Of a stretch of DNA of 64,000 nt, positions 43,720-52,647 are shown one piece after another (the stretch's first letter is position 1; every line of letters starts with the position of its first letter). Under the pieces are notes generated by a model that was not told where the DNA came from, did no database searches, and saw nothing but the letters and a program-made list of their open reading frames with translations. The DNA is from Mesorhizobium atlanticum. Lineage in GTDB: Bacteria > Pseudomonadota > Alphaproteobacteria > Rhizobiales > Rhizobiaceae. Both the position numbers and the translations under genes were made by a program. The stretch lies in contig NZ_QMBQ01000002.1 of the NCBI RefSeq assembly GCF_003289965.1, positions 186,001 to 250,000 on the forward strand, given 5' to 3'.

Positions 43720-45132
43720 ATGCAGAAGTTCGAGGCAGGGGCAAGCATCGATGGTTTCGAGCTCGTCGAACGGCTTCAATCCGGCGGCATGGCGACGCTA
43801 TGGCGGGCGAGAAATCCGAAATTCGATTTCCCGCTTCTCTTGAAGATACCGTTTCTTGACCCGGGCGGAGACGTTTCCGTCATTCTCGGCTTCGAAGCCG
43901 AGGAACTGATCCTCAAACGCCTGTCTGGTCCGCATGTGCCACGCTTCGCGGCATCCGGAAGCCTGGCGAAGGTTCCTTATATTGCGATGGAGTTCGTCGC
44001 CGGCGTCGCTCTGGCGGAACTGACGAACCGCGCGCCACAGCCGCCGGACGAGGTGGCAAGGATCGGCGGCGAAATTGCGAAGGCGCTCGCCGCCTTGCAC
44101 CGCCAGAAGGTCGTCCACCTCGATCTCAAGCCTGAAAACATCATTGTGGCCGAGCGCGGCGCCGTGCTTTTGGACTTCGGCCTCGCCCGCCATGCAGAGC
44201 TTCCGGATCTTCTCGGCGAAGAGAGTTCCGTGCCGATGGGCACGGCGGCCTATATGTCGCCGGAACAGGTGCTGGGCGAGAGGTCCGATCCCGCAAGCGA
44301 TATATTCGCGCTGGGCTGCATCCTCTATCAGCTCGCCACCGGCGAGGAGCCGTTCGGGCGTCCGGCCACCTTCGCGGGAATGAAGCGCAGGCTCTATCAT
44401 GCGCCCAAGCCGCCGCGAGATATCGACAAGGCGATACCGAGGTGGCTGGAGGCCGTCATTCTGCGATGCATGGAAGTCGACAGATCCAAGCGCTATGGCG
44501 AAGCGGCGCATGTTCTCTCGGATCTCAGGAATCCCGATCAGGTTGTGGTCGCCAGGAAGAGCGCGCCATCGAACGAAGGGACCTGGGGCGCAATCAGGAA
44601 CTTTTTCCACAGGACGGACGAGAAGTCGCTGGTGGGCGAGGCGGCCAGCTCCGCGGCGCGCGCCGGGCCGCCGATCGTCTTGGCCGCGGTCGACCTTGCC
44701 AACGGAAGCGATGCGCTGGCGGGCGAGGTTCGCAACGAAACCGCGCGTGTCCTTGCGGCACGCCAGGATTCCTGGCTGGCCTGCGTGACGGTGTTGAAGA
44801 CCGAGATCGTCGGCAAGACACCGGATGTCGATGAATCGGGGCGCCTAGTCTATCTGCAGCGGCTGGTCGCGTTGAAGGACTGGGCGCGCCCGCTGCATCT
44901 GCCGGAGGACCGTATAAGCTATCACGTGCTGGAGGCGGTCAGTCCGGCCGACGCGATCCTCAATTATGCCGAGCACAATGATGTCGGGCACATCGTCGTC
45001 GGCGCCCGATCCTCTTCGGCAATCCGCCGCCACCTCGGCAGCGTGTCGACCAAGGTCGTGGCGCGAGCCCTTTGCTCGGTGTCGGTCGTGCGATTGAAAG
45101 CGGTCGAGGAAGAGAAGCGGCTGCGGCCGTGA
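43720..45132 (+). CDS. Serine/threonine kinase fused to a universal stress protein domain
   Basis: This 470-residue protein has a Hanks-type kinase at about residues 12-285 and a UspA-like domain at about 315-460. Kinase residues: ATP-binding Lys42 in LLLKIPF, catalytic HLDLKPEN (Asp135, Asn140), DFG at 152-154 and SPE at 180-182. All are intact, though HLD replaces the usual HRD. The second domain contains VLAAVDLANGS and VGHIVVGARSSS, a USP nucleotide-binding motif. GGAGG precedes ATG 43720. No transmembrane segment is evident, so it should be cytosolic. It probably links stress or nucleotide sensing to protein phosphorylation. Confidence 0.88.
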   Translation: MQKFEAGASIDGFELVERLQSGGMATLWRARNPKFDFPLLLKIPFLDPGGDVSVILGFEAEELILKRLSGPHVPRFAASGSLAKVPYIAMEFVAGVALAELTNRAPQPPDEVARIGGEIAKALAALHRQKVVHLDLKPENIIVAERGAVLLDFGLARHAELPDLLGEESSVPMGTAAYMSPEQVLGERSDPASDIFALGCILYQLATGEEPFGRPATFAGMKRRLYHAPKPPRDIDKAIPRWLEAVILRCMEVDRSKRYGEAAHVLSDLRNPDQVVVARKSAPSNEGTWGAIRNFFHRTDEKSLVGEAASSAARAGPPIVLAAVDLANGSDALAGEVRNETARVLAARQDSWLACVTVLKTEIVGKTPDVDESGRLVYLQRLVALKDWARPLHLPEDRISYHVLEAVSPADAILNYAEHNDVGHIVVGARSSSAIRRHLGSVSTKVVARALCSVSVVRLKAVEEEKRLRP

Positions 45133-45236
45133 GGTGGTCGGTGCTCCGCAAGACCATCCGAGCTTGACTTCGGCCTTGCCTGCCTGTCGACTGCTCCCAG
45201 AATTGCATTGGGCTTTGCGAGGGGCATTGTCCTGAC

Positions 45237-45938
45237 ATGGCATCGATCGACCAGCAACCCGCGGGGCGGCCGGACAGCGGGCTTTCCTTCATCCCGGTGG
45301 CCTGGCTCGTCATCGTCATGGGGCTCTCGGGCTATGGCCTGATCTCGAACTGGCGGCTGATCGGCGACTTCAGCCTGCCGGATAACGTTCTCTTCCTGAT
45401 CTATGGCGGCCTCGCCGGCGGCGTCATCACCATTCTGTGGGGGCTGTACCTGCTTGGTCTCGCCTTCAACCGGTCGGCCCGTTTCCCGCGCCACTACACG
45501 ATCTGGCAGGTCGCCATCATCATCTGGATCCTCTTGCGCCAGGCCTATGTGCTGCTCGTGTCCGACTTCGTCTTCTCGGCCGAGGGGCTGGGCTTCACCG
45601 TCGCCGAGATCGCCATCGGCCTGCTCTGTATCTATCTCCTGCGCAACGGGGCCGGGGCCGAGACGGTCTACGCCAATCCGGAGACCGAGCGGCCGCCGGT
45701 CTTCGTCTCGATCCTCGCCGCGTTGCTCGGCATCATCCTTGGCGGCGCGATCGGCGCCTGCGCCGGATTCTTCGCCGGTTCGCTGATAGCGGACCTGACC
45801 CATATGAGCTGCTTCGAGGGCGCCTGCGGATTTTTCGCGGCTTTCATCGGGCTGGGAGGCCTGATCGTCGGGGCGATCGCCGGCGGCATTTTCGCGATCT
45901 GGCGGGTCAACCGGCGCAGACCGGCGCGGGCTCGTTAA
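45237..45938 (+). CDS. Membrane protein with DUF2569-like region
   Basis: This 233-residue integral membrane protein has about six to seven hydrophobic helices. The N-terminal four-helix region, including SFIPVAWLVIVMGLSGYGLI and PRHYTIWQVAIIIWILLRQ, resembles DUF2569. The C-terminal part adds LGGAIGACAGFFAGSLIA and GAIAGGIFAIWRV, which is glycine-rich and may dimerise. The start ATG 45237 has GAGGGG rather far upstream. Role unknown; it lies 104 bases after the kinase-USP gene. Confidence 0.7.
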   Translation: MASIDQQPAGRPDSGLSFIPVAWLVIVMGLSGYGLISNWRLIGDFSLPDNVLFLIYGGLAGGVITILWGLYLLGLAFNRSARFPRHYTIWQVAIIIWILLRQAYVLLVSDFVFSAEGLGFTVAEIAIGLLCIYLLRNGAGAETVYANPETERPPVFVSILAALLGIILGGAIGACAGFFAGSLIADLTHMSCFEGACGFFAAFIGLGGLIVGAIAGGIFAIWRVNRRRPARAR

Positions 45939-46022
45939 TTTCATGGTCCGCGATTGCGCGGGAACCACGCACGCTCTATGTCGATGGCGGGGTAGACGGG
46001 AGCCTTCCCGGGGAGAGCGTCG

Positions 46023-46349
46023 ATGTTGCGTTTCATCTTTCGGCTGGCGGCCATGGTTGCGCTGTCGATTTCCGTCATCATGGCGGTGATCGACACGACA
46101 CGTTCGGTCGCTGCCTCCTCGCTGGTTATGACGCCGCTCAATGCAAGCTGGCTGGCGGTCTCACCCGACACCCGCGCCGCCTTCGAGAGCTTCGTGCGCG
46201 CCAAGGCAAGCCCGCTGGTGTGGGATGGCGCCGTCGCCTGGGTGCTCGCGCAGCCCGGTTTAGCAGTGTTCGCGGTGCTTGCCTTCCTGCTCTACGCCAT
46301 CGGCTACCGGCGCAAGCGCCGGGGCGCGGATTTCGCTCCCAGCCCCTGA
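46023..46349 (+). CDS. Hypothetical membrane protein (108 residues)
   Basis: This protein has two predicted membrane segments: MLRFIFRLAAMVALSISVIMAV at the N-terminus and GLAVFAVLAFLLYAIGY near residue 78. Between them is a periplasmic region with DTRAAFESFVRAKASPLVWDG. The C-terminus is basic (RRKRRG). GGGAGAG precedes the ATG. Similar small proteins are common in rhizobia but no function is known. Confidence 0.72.
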   Translation: MLRFIFRLAAMVALSISVIMAVIDTTRSVAASSLVMTPLNASWLAVSPDTRAAFESFVRAKASPLVWDGAVAWVLAQPGLAVFAVLAFLLYAIGYRRKRRGADFAPSP

Positions 46350-46355
46350 AGGCTC

Positions 46356-46432
46356 TCTGACGCAATTCTGGACGGAAGGCTAAGGCGAAACCGCCGAGCC
46401 TGACCGCGTCACTCTTTCCCGGAATTGCTCAA
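46356..46432 (+). repeat. Intergenic repeat, copy G (degenerate right half with extra hairpin)
   Basis: ACGCAATTCTGGACGGAAGG is followed by a diverged inserted hairpin (GGCGAAACCGCC) and the right arm TTTCCCGGAATTGCTC. The left hairpin is absent. Confidence 0.7.
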
Positions 46433-46474
46433 AGAGCCGCGCCGGACCCCCGGTAACCGCTTTTTCCAACAGGT

Positions 46475-46495
46475 CAAAATTCCACGTGAATTTTG
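46475..46495. promoter_or_regulatory. Inverted repeat upstream of the BMP-family gene
   Basis: CAAAATTC (46475-46482) and GAATTTTG (46488-46495) form a perfect 8-bp inverted repeat with a 5-base CACGT spacer. It lies 129 bases upstream of the nucleoside-binding protein start, and is a good candidate operator for a repressor of nucleoside uptake. Confidence 0.5.
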
Positions 46496-46624
46496 TTTCG
46501 CGCCGTGCCAGATTGGCCGCGAGCGGGAGGGGCAAACACTTCCTGCCTGGCGTTGCCAGCCTGCCGGAGAACCGGGCGGGCAGGCGGCGCAGAACGCAAA
46601 AATAACCGACAGGGTGTGGATCAC

Positions 46625-47614
46625 ATGAAACGTATCGTTCTCGGCCTTCTGGCCGCAACCGCAATGGTTCTTCCGGCTTTCGCCGCGGACGTGCAGCCGG
46701 CCATCCTCTACGATCTGGGCGGCAAGTTCGACAAATCCTTCAACGAGGCCGCTTATCACGGCGCCGAGAAATTCAAGACCGAGACCGGTGTCGCCTATGT
46801 CGAGTTCGAAGTCTCGAATGCCTCGCAGCGCGAGCAGGCGCTGCGCCGCTTCGCCGAGGACGGCCGCAACCCGATCGTCATGGCCGGTTTTGCCTGGGAA
46901 GACGCGCTGAAAGCGGTCGCGAAAGATTATCCGGACCTGAACTTCGCCATCATCGACGATGCCGTCGACCTGCCCAATGTCCGCTCGCTGGTGTTCAAGG
47001 AGAACGAGGGCTCCTACCTCGTCGGCATCCTGGCGGCGATGGCGTCGAAGTCGAAGAAGGTCGGGTTCATCGGCGGCATGGATATCCCGCTGATCCGCAA
47101 GTTCGAATGCGGCTATGTCGGCGGCGCCAAGTCGGCGGGTGCCACCGACGTCATCCAGAACATGACCGGCGATACGCCGGCCGCCTGGAACGACCCGGCC
47201 AAGGGCGGTGAGATCGCCAAGACGCAGATCGACCAGGGCGCAGACGTGGTCTACGCGGCTGCCGGCGGCACCGGCGTCGGCGTGCTGCAGGCGGCGGCGG
47301 ATGCCGGCAAGCTTGGCATCGGCGTCGATTCCAACCAGAACGGCCTGCAGCCGGGCAAGGTGCTGACCTCGATGATGAAGCGCGTCGACGTCGCCGTCTA
47401 CAACGCCTTCATGGACGGCAAGAACGGCACCTTCAAGGGCGGCCTCCAGAATCTCGGCCTCAAGGAGGGCGGCGTCGACTACGCCATGGACGACAACAAC
47501 AAGGCGCTGGTGACCGACGAGATGAAGGCCGCGGTCGAAAAGGCCAAGGCCGACATCATCGCCGGCAAGATCGAGGTGCACGACTACACCGCTGACAACA
47601 AGTGCCCCTATTGA
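46625..47614 (+). CDS. BMP-family ABC transporter substrate-binding protein (nucleoside)
   Basis: This 329-residue basic membrane protein/PnrA-family lipoprotein-like binding protein has a signal peptide ending LPAFAADVQ near residue 21. The fold contains LYDLGGKFDKSFNEAAYHG and FAIIDDAVDLPNVRS, characteristic of BMP proteins that bind purine and other nucleosides. No lipobox Cys is apparent; the protein should be soluble in the periplasm. A terminator follows it. The ATPase and permeases that would serve it lie 1.3 kb downstream at 48930-52571, beyond three unrelated genes. Confidence 0.88.
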   Translation: MKRIVLGLLAATAMVLPAFAADVQPAILYDLGGKFDKSFNEAAYHGAEKFKTETGVAYVEFEVSNASQREQALRRFAEDGRNPIVMAGFAWEDALKAVAKDYPDLNFAIIDDAVDLPNVRSLVFKENEGSYLVGILAAMASKSKKVGFIGGMDIPLIRKFECGYVGGAKSAGATDVIQNMTGDTPAAWNDPAKGGEIAKTQIDQGADVVYAAAGGTGVGVLQAAADAGKLGIGVDSNQNGLQPGKVLTSMMKRVDVAVYNAFMDGKNGTFKGGLQNLGLKEGGVDYAMDDNNKALVTDEMKAAVEKAKADIIAGKIEVHDYTADNKCPY

Positions 47615-47636
47615 TCGGCAGCTGAAGCAGGGTTTG

Positions 47637-47670
47637 AACCGCCGGGCCAGTGCCCGGCGGTTTCATTTTT
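47637..47670 (+). terminator. Rho-independent terminator after the BMP-family gene
   Basis: AACCGCCGGGC pairs perfectly with GCCCGGCGGTT over a 4-base loop (11 bp) and is followed by TCATTTTT. It isolates the binding-protein transcript. Confidence 0.88.
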
Positions 47671-47678
47671 GAGAGGAG

Positions 47679-48137
47679 ATGATGCGGCCGACGATCGAAA
47701 CCATGGCCGAAGGCGACGTCAAGGTAGTGGCGCGGCTCCGCCTGGAGGCTTTCTTTGAAGGTTCCGGCCGGACGCTCGACGAGGACATAGCCGGCCTGCG
47801 CCGGCTGATCGCCGGCGATGGGTTCGAGGCGGCGTTCGTCGCTCGCCACCACGGCCGGCCTGTCGGAAGCTGCCTGCTTGTCCGCAACGAAATCGACTCG
47901 CCGCACAATCTGACGCCGTGGCTGGCCGGGCTGATCGTCGAGGAGGCATTTCGGGGCAGCGGTGTCGGCACGGCGCTGGTCAGGGCCGTCGAAGCCTATG
48001 CCGCGTCGGCCGGCGTCGGCAGGCTTTATCTCTACACCTGGCAAGCGCGCGCATTCTACGAAGCGCTTGGCTGGTCGGCGGTCGAGACTTTCGAGCAGGA
48101 CGGCGGGCCGATGCTTCTGATGTCGCGTGAACTATAA
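47679..48137 (+). CDS. GNAT-family N-acetyltransferase
   Basis: This 152-residue protein has a GNAT fold: LIVEEAFRGSGVGTALVRAV contains the acetyl-CoA pyrophosphate loop (R-G-x-G-x-G/A), and LYTWQARAFYEALGW follows. Substrate unknown. Two consecutive ATG codons at 47679/47682 follow GAGAGGAG directly, so the exact start is uncertain by one residue. It ends overlapping the opposite-strand gene by six bases. Confidence 0.82.
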   Translation: MMRPTIETMAEGDVKVVARLRLEAFFEGSGRTLDEDIAGLRRLIAGDGFEAAFVARHHGRPVGSCLLVRNEIDSPHNLTPWLAGLIVEEAFRGSGVGTALVRAVEAYAASAGVGRLYLYTWQARAFYEALGWSAVETFEQDGGPMLLMSREL

Positions 48138-48539
48138 GGTGCCGACGATATAGCCGAGCGCGAACGCTGCCAGCAGGGCGAGCGCAATGACAAAACCAAG
48201 CCTGCCGCCAAGCGAATGCAGGCCGACCCCGTAGGGCTTGCGCTCGAGCCGGTGGATCATCACCGGCGGCGGTTCGGACTCGGGAGCGGCAAGGCCGGCG
48301 AGCCGCGCCTGCATCTGCGGCAGTTCGGCAAGTCGTTGGGTGACCAGTTCCCAGCGATTGCCGCGCGCCTCGGGCGTAGCCGGGTCAAGCGCGCGCAAGC
48401 GCTCGGCGAGCCGCAGCACCGTGTCGCGAAAGGCGGGATCGATCTCGAGGTCGCGCTCGGCGCGGGCGCGTTCCCTGTCGTTCATCAGGCCAAAGACATA
48501 GTCGCCGGCCCGAGCGACCCGGTCGCTTTCACTGGACAT
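48132..48539 (-). CDS. Anti-sigma-factor-like membrane protein
   Basis: This 135-residue protein starts with a soluble helical part: RAGDYVFGLMNDRERARAERDLEIDPAFRDTV, resembling the N-terminal domain of RskA/ChrR-like anti-sigma factors and rhizobial NepR-linked proteins. It ends with one transmembrane helix, LGFVIALALLAAFALGYIVG. No zinc motif (HxxxCxxC) or adjacent sigma factor gene is present, so the anti-sigma role is a guess from shape. It is followed by slyX on the same strand, which lies upstream. Confidence 0.55.
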   Translation of the reverse strand: MSSESDRVARAGDYVFGLMNDRERARAERDLEIDPAFRDTVLRLAERLRALDPATPEARGNRWELVTQRLAELPQMQARLAGLAAPESEPPPVMIHRLERKPYGVGLHSLGGRLGFVIALALLAAFALGYIVGTL

Positions 48540-48561
48540 GGCCGTCTTTCCCCATGGCTCC

Positions 48562-48765
48562 TCACCAGTGCGGCGGCTTGGTCACCGGAACATCGGGTGC
48601 GGTCTGCTCCTCCAGCTCCAGGAACCGGTCGGTCAAGGCGGCGAGCTTGCGCTCCATGCGCTCGATCACCTTCCACTGTTCGGCGATCTGGCCGGACAGT
48701 TCCTCGATGGTCTTTTCCTGCTCAGCGGTGCGGATTTCCAGCGTCGTCAGCCGATCGTCAGGCAT
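48562..48765 (-). CDS. slyX: SlyX family protein
   Basis: This 67-residue coiled-coil protein begins MPDDRLTTLEIRTAEQEKTIEELSG and ends PPHW, as SlyX proteins do. Function is not established. It lies 22 bases upstream of the anti-sigma-like gene and is divergent from the nucleoside ABC operon, with 164 bases between. Confidence 0.85.
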   Translation of the reverse strand: MPDDRLTTLEIRTAEQEKTIEELSGQIAEQWKVIERMERKLAALTDRFLELEEQTAPDVPVTKPPHW

Positions 48766-48929
48766 GGTTATTCAAAACCCGGGTTTCTGTGAATGTGAAG
48801 CTCTCGGCCACCTTCGAAATTGACAAGCGCGCGGGGATTTGTCGAGAGTGAAAGGCCAATTGGCACGGGCTGGGCATCATGCTAGGCATTTTGACCAAGC
48901 GATAAAAAAACCTGAGTGGGACAGGCTGC

Positions 48930-50462
48930 ATGGCGCAAGCCGCAATTGAGCTCATAGGCATCAACAAGAGCTTTGGCGCGGTGCGCGCCAACCGCGACAT
49001 AAACCTGGAGGTCGCGCGCGGCACCATCCACGGCATTGTCGGCGAGAACGGCGCCGGCAAGTCGACGCTGATGTCGATCCTCTACGGCTTCTACCAGGCC
49101 GACAGCGGCGAAATTCGCGTCGGCGGCAAGCCTGTTTCGATACACACCTCCAACGACGCCATCGCGCTCGGCATCGGCATGGTCCATCAGCATTTCATGC
49201 TGGTCGACAATTTCACGGTGCTGGAAAATGTCATCCTCGGCGCCGAAAGCGATGCGTTGCTGAAGAGCAGCATAACCAAGGCGCGCTCGGAGCTTGACCG
49301 GCTGGAACGCGAATACGGCCTGGAGGTCGATCCCGACGCCGTCATCGAGGAGCTGCCGGTCGGCCTGCAGCAGCGCGTCGAGATCCTCAAGGCCCTCTAT
49401 CGCGGCGCCGAGATCCTGATCCTCGACGAGCCGACGGGCGTGTTGACGCCGGCCGAGGCCGACCACCTTTTCCGCATCCTCAAGCAATTGAAGGACCAGG
49501 GAAAAACGATCGTGCTCATCACGCACAAGCTGCGCGAGATCATGGCGATCACCGACACGGTTTCGGTGATGCGCCAGGGAACCATGGTGGCGACCAGGAC
49601 GACCAAGGAAACCACGGTCGGCGAATTGGCCGAGCTGATGGTCGGCCGGCGCGTGCTGCTCAGGGTCGAGAAAGGTCAGTCGGAAGCCGGCGCGGTGAAA
49701 CTGTCGGTGAAGAACCTGACGGTGAAGGACCAGCGCGGCGTCACCATGGTCGACAACGTCTCCTTTGACGTGCGCGGCGGCGAGATCGTCGGCATCGCCG
49801 GCGTTGCCGGCAACGGCCAGTCGGAACTGCTCGAAGCGATTTCCGGCATCAGGCATGCGGTTTCCGGCGAGGTGATGCTCGACGGCAAGCCGATCGACCT
49901 CACCGGCAAGGCCGATCCCGGCGAATTGCGCGACCGCGGGCTCGCCCATGTGCCGGAGGACCGCCACCATGTCGGGCTGGTGCTCGCCTTCGAGGAGAAC
50001 GAGAATTCCATCCTCGGCTATCACGACGACGAGCGCTATCTGAAGGGGCCGTTCCTCGACGTCGATGCCATCATGGCCGACGCCAAGGACAAGATCGAGA
50101 AATACGACATCCGCCCCGCCAATCCACGCCTCAAGACGGCCAATTTCTCCGGCGGCAACCAGCAGAAGATCGTGCTGGCCCGGGAAATGGAACAGGACCC
50201 CGGCGTGCTGATCGTCGGCCAGCCGACGCGCGGCGTCGATGTCGGCGCCATCGAATTCATCCACAAGCGGCTGATCGCCATGCGCGACCAGGGCAAGGCC
50301 GTGCTGGTGGTGTCGGTCGAGCTCGACGAGATCCGCTCACTCTCCGACCGCATCCTGGTGATGTTTGCCGGCCGTGTCGTGGGCGAGCGCGGCCCGGACG
50401 CGACCGAAGGCGAGCTTGGCCTGCTGATGGCCGGTGTGGAACACCAGGAGGCCGCCGAATGA
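48930..50462 (+). CDS. Nucleoside ABC transporter ATPase (tandem domains)
   Basis: This 510-residue protein has two ATP-binding domains as in RbsA-type importers that work with BMP proteins. The first has GENGAGKST near residue 38, signature VGLQQRVEILKALY and LILDEPTGVLTP. The second has SGGNQQKIVLARE and GQPTRGVDVGAIEF. It overlaps the first permease by four bases and drives uptake together with the BMP protein at 46625. The second domain's Walker A region reads GVAGNGQSE, typical of the degenerate second site. Confidence 0.88.
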   Translation: MAQAAIELIGINKSFGAVRANRDINLEVARGTIHGIVGENGAGKSTLMSILYGFYQADSGEIRVGGKPVSIHTSNDAIALGIGMVHQHFMLVDNFTVLENVILGAESDALLKSSITKARSELDRLEREYGLEVDPDAVIEELPVGLQQRVEILKALYRGAEILILDEPTGVLTPAEADHLFRILKQLKDQGKTIVLITHKLREIMAITDTVSVMRQGTMVATRTTKETTVGELAELMVGRRVLLRVEKGQSEAGAVKLSVKNLTVKDQRGVTMVDNVSFDVRGGEIVGIAGVAGNGQSELLEAISGIRHAVSGEVMLDGKPIDLTGKADPGELRDRGLAHVPEDRHHVGLVLAFEENENSILGYHDDERYLKGPFLDVDAIMADAKDKIEKYDIRPANPRLKTANFSGGNQQKIVLAREMEQDPGVLIVGQPTRGVDVGAIEFIHKRLIAMRDQGKAVLVVSVELDEIRSLSDRILVMFAGRVVGERGPDATEGELGLLMAGVEHQEAAE

Positions 50463-51598
50463 GCACGCCTTACGCAAAGTTGCCGGCCTGGGCCGATTAT
50501 GGGCTGATCCCGCTGATCAACCTGTCGGTTGCCTTCATCGTCGCCGGCTTCGTCGTCATGCTGGTCGGCGAAAACCCGTTCCGCGCCGCCGTCATCCTGG
50601 TCGAGGGCGCCTTCGGCAAGGGCACGGGCATCGCCTTCACGCTGTTCTATGCCACCACTTTCATCTTCACCGGACTGTCGGTAGCGGTGGCGGCGCATTG
50701 CAGCCTGTTCAACATCGGCACCGAGGGCCAGGCCTATATAGGCGGCCTCGGCATCGCGCTCGTGTGCCTGAGCTTCGACAGTGTGCTGCCCTGGTGGGTG
50801 ATCTTTCCGATCGCGATCGTGGCCGCCGCGGCGTTCGGCGCGCTTTGGGGCCTGATCCCGGCCTATCTCCAGGCCAAGCGCGGCTCGCACATCGTCATCA
50901 CCACCATCATGTTCAACTTCATCGCCGCCTCGACGATGGTCTATCTGCTGGTCGGCGCGCTGAAGCCGGCCGGCTCGCAGGCGCCGCAGACGCGCAATTT
51001 CCTTGCCGGCGCGGAACTGCCAAAGCTCAACTGGGTCATCGAATTGTTCGGCGCCAAGATACGCTCGGCGCCGCTCAACATCTGCTTCCTGCTGGCTCTG
51101 GTCATGGCCTTCCTGGTCTGGCTTCTGATCTGGCGCACCCGGCTCGGCTATGAAATGCGCACCTATGGCCACAGCCCGAAGGCGGCGCGCTACGCCGGCA
51201 TTTCGGAAACCCGCATCATCATCACCGCCATGATGATCTCGGGCGCGCTGGCCGGCATGATGGCGCTCAACCCCGTCATGGGCGACCAGCACAATGTCGC
51301 GATCGATTTCGTTTCCGGCGCCGGCTATGTCGGCATCGCGGTCGCGCTGATGGGCCGGCTGCATCCGGTCGGCATCGTGCTGGCGGCGATCCTGTTCGGG
51401 ATGCTCTACCAGGGCGGCGCCGAGCTCGCCTTCGAGATGCCGGCGATCAGCCGCGACATGATCGTCATCATCCAGGGGTTGGTCATCCTGTTCGCCGGCG
51501 CGCTGGAACATATGTTCAGGCCTTACATCCAGGCGCTTTTCGCCTCGATCAGCCCGAAGTCGGTCGGCATGCAGGCGGTCAGGGGGACAGGGGCCTGA
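50459..51598 (+). CDS. Nucleoside ABC transporter permease (first)
   Basis: This is a 379-residue inner-membrane permease of the BPD_transp_2 family with about nine hydrophobic segments. The region LFNIGTEGQAYIGGLG and KRGSHIVITTIMFNFIAAS match YufP/NupP-type permeases. ATG overlaps the ATPase stop. It is followed 1 base later by the second permease; both form the channel of the nucleoside importer. Confidence 0.88.
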   Translation: MSTPYAKLPAWADYGLIPLINLSVAFIVAGFVVMLVGENPFRAAVILVEGAFGKGTGIAFTLFYATTFIFTGLSVAVAAHCSLFNIGTEGQAYIGGLGIALVCLSFDSVLPWWVIFPIAIVAAAAFGALWGLIPAYLQAKRGSHIVITTIMFNFIAASTMVYLLVGALKPAGSQAPQTRNFLAGAELPKLNWVIELFGAKIRSAPLNICFLLALVMAFLVWLLIWRTRLGYEMRTYGHSPKAARYAGISETRIIITAMMISGALAGMMALNPVMGDQHNVAIDFVSGAGYVGIAVALMGRLHPVGIVLAAILFGMLYQGGAELAFEMPAISRDMIVIIQGLVILFAGALEHMFRPYIQALFASISPKSVGMQAVRGTGA

Positions 51599-51599
51599 G

Positions 51600-52571
51600 A
51601 TGGACATGTTCAACGCAATCGTCCAGGTGCTGGACTCGACCATCCGCCTCTCGGTGCCGCTGCTGCTAGCCTGCCTGGCGGGCCTTTATTCGGAACGGGC
51701 CGGCATCTTCGACATCGGGCTGGAAGGCAAGATGCTGGTCGGCGCCTTTGCCGGGGCTTCCGCCGCCGCCGTCTTCCATTCGGCGCTGATCGGCCTCGGC
51801 ACGGCAATCCTGATCTCGGTCGCCTTCGCCCTGGTGCACGGCTTCGCCTCGATCACGCATCGTGGCAACCAGATCGTTTCCGGCGTCGCCATCAACTTCG
51901 TTGCCGCCGGATCGACCATCATTCTCGGCCAGGCCTGGTTCAGCCAAGGCGGGCGCACGCCGGCGCTGCAGCCGGGCGAACGCTTTGAGGCGATCACCTG
52001 GCCCGGCGCCGATGCGATCAAGGGTGTGCCGATCATCGGCCCGATCTATGCCGAGCTGATTTCCGGCCACTCGATCCTGGTCTATTTCGCCTTCGCCATG
52101 GTGCCGTTCACCTGGTGGGTGCTGTTTCGCACCCGATTCGGGTTGAGAATGCGCGCGGTGGGTGAGAACCCGGCCGCCGTCGACACCGCCGGCATCTCGG
52201 TCGCGTGGCTGCGCTATCGCGCGCTGATCTGCACCGGTATCCTGACCGGCGTTGCCGGCGCCTACCTGTCGATGGTCCAGAACGGCGGCTTCGTGAAGGA
52301 CATGACGGCGGGCAAGGGCTATATCGCGCTGGCGGCGCTGATCTTCGCCAAATGGAAGCCGGTCAATGCCATGTTCGCCTGCCTGTTGTTCGGCTTCCTC
52401 GACGCGGCCTCGATCCGCCTGCAGGGCTCGCCACTGCCGCTTGTCGGCAAGGTGCCGGCGCAGTTCATGCAGGCGCTGCCCTATGTGCTGACCGTCATCC
52501 TGCTCGCCGGCTTCATCGGCAAGGCAATCCCGCCGCGCGCCGGCGGCGTGCCCTATGTCAAGGAACGCTGA
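51600..52571 (+). CDS. Nucleoside ABC transporter permease (second)
   Basis: This 323-residue permease has hydrophobic helices and the motif LYSERAGIFDIGLEGKML near residue 28, as in YufQ/NupQ. It starts one base after the first permease stop. The next gene, cdd, begins 76 bases later, so uptake and salvage genes are probably one transcription unit. Confidence 0.88.
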   Translation: MDMFNAIVQVLDSTIRLSVPLLLACLAGLYSERAGIFDIGLEGKMLVGAFAGASAAAVFHSALIGLGTAILISVAFALVHGFASITHRGNQIVSGVAINFVAAGSTIILGQAWFSQGGRTPALQPGERFEAITWPGADAIKGVPIIGPIYAELISGHSILVYFAFAMVPFTWWVLFRTRFGLRMRAVGENPAAVDTAGISVAWLRYRALICTGILTGVAGAYLSMVQNGGFVKDMTAGKGYIALAALIFAKWKPVNAMFACLLFGFLDAASIRLQGSPLPLVGKVPAQFMQALPYVLTVILLAGFIGKAIPPRAGGVPYVKER

Positions 52572-52647
52572 GGCCGCGAACGCTGAGGCTGGATTTTCGT
52601 TCGGCGGCGACCGGCATTTGAACAAGATCGTGGGAGAGAAGAACCGT

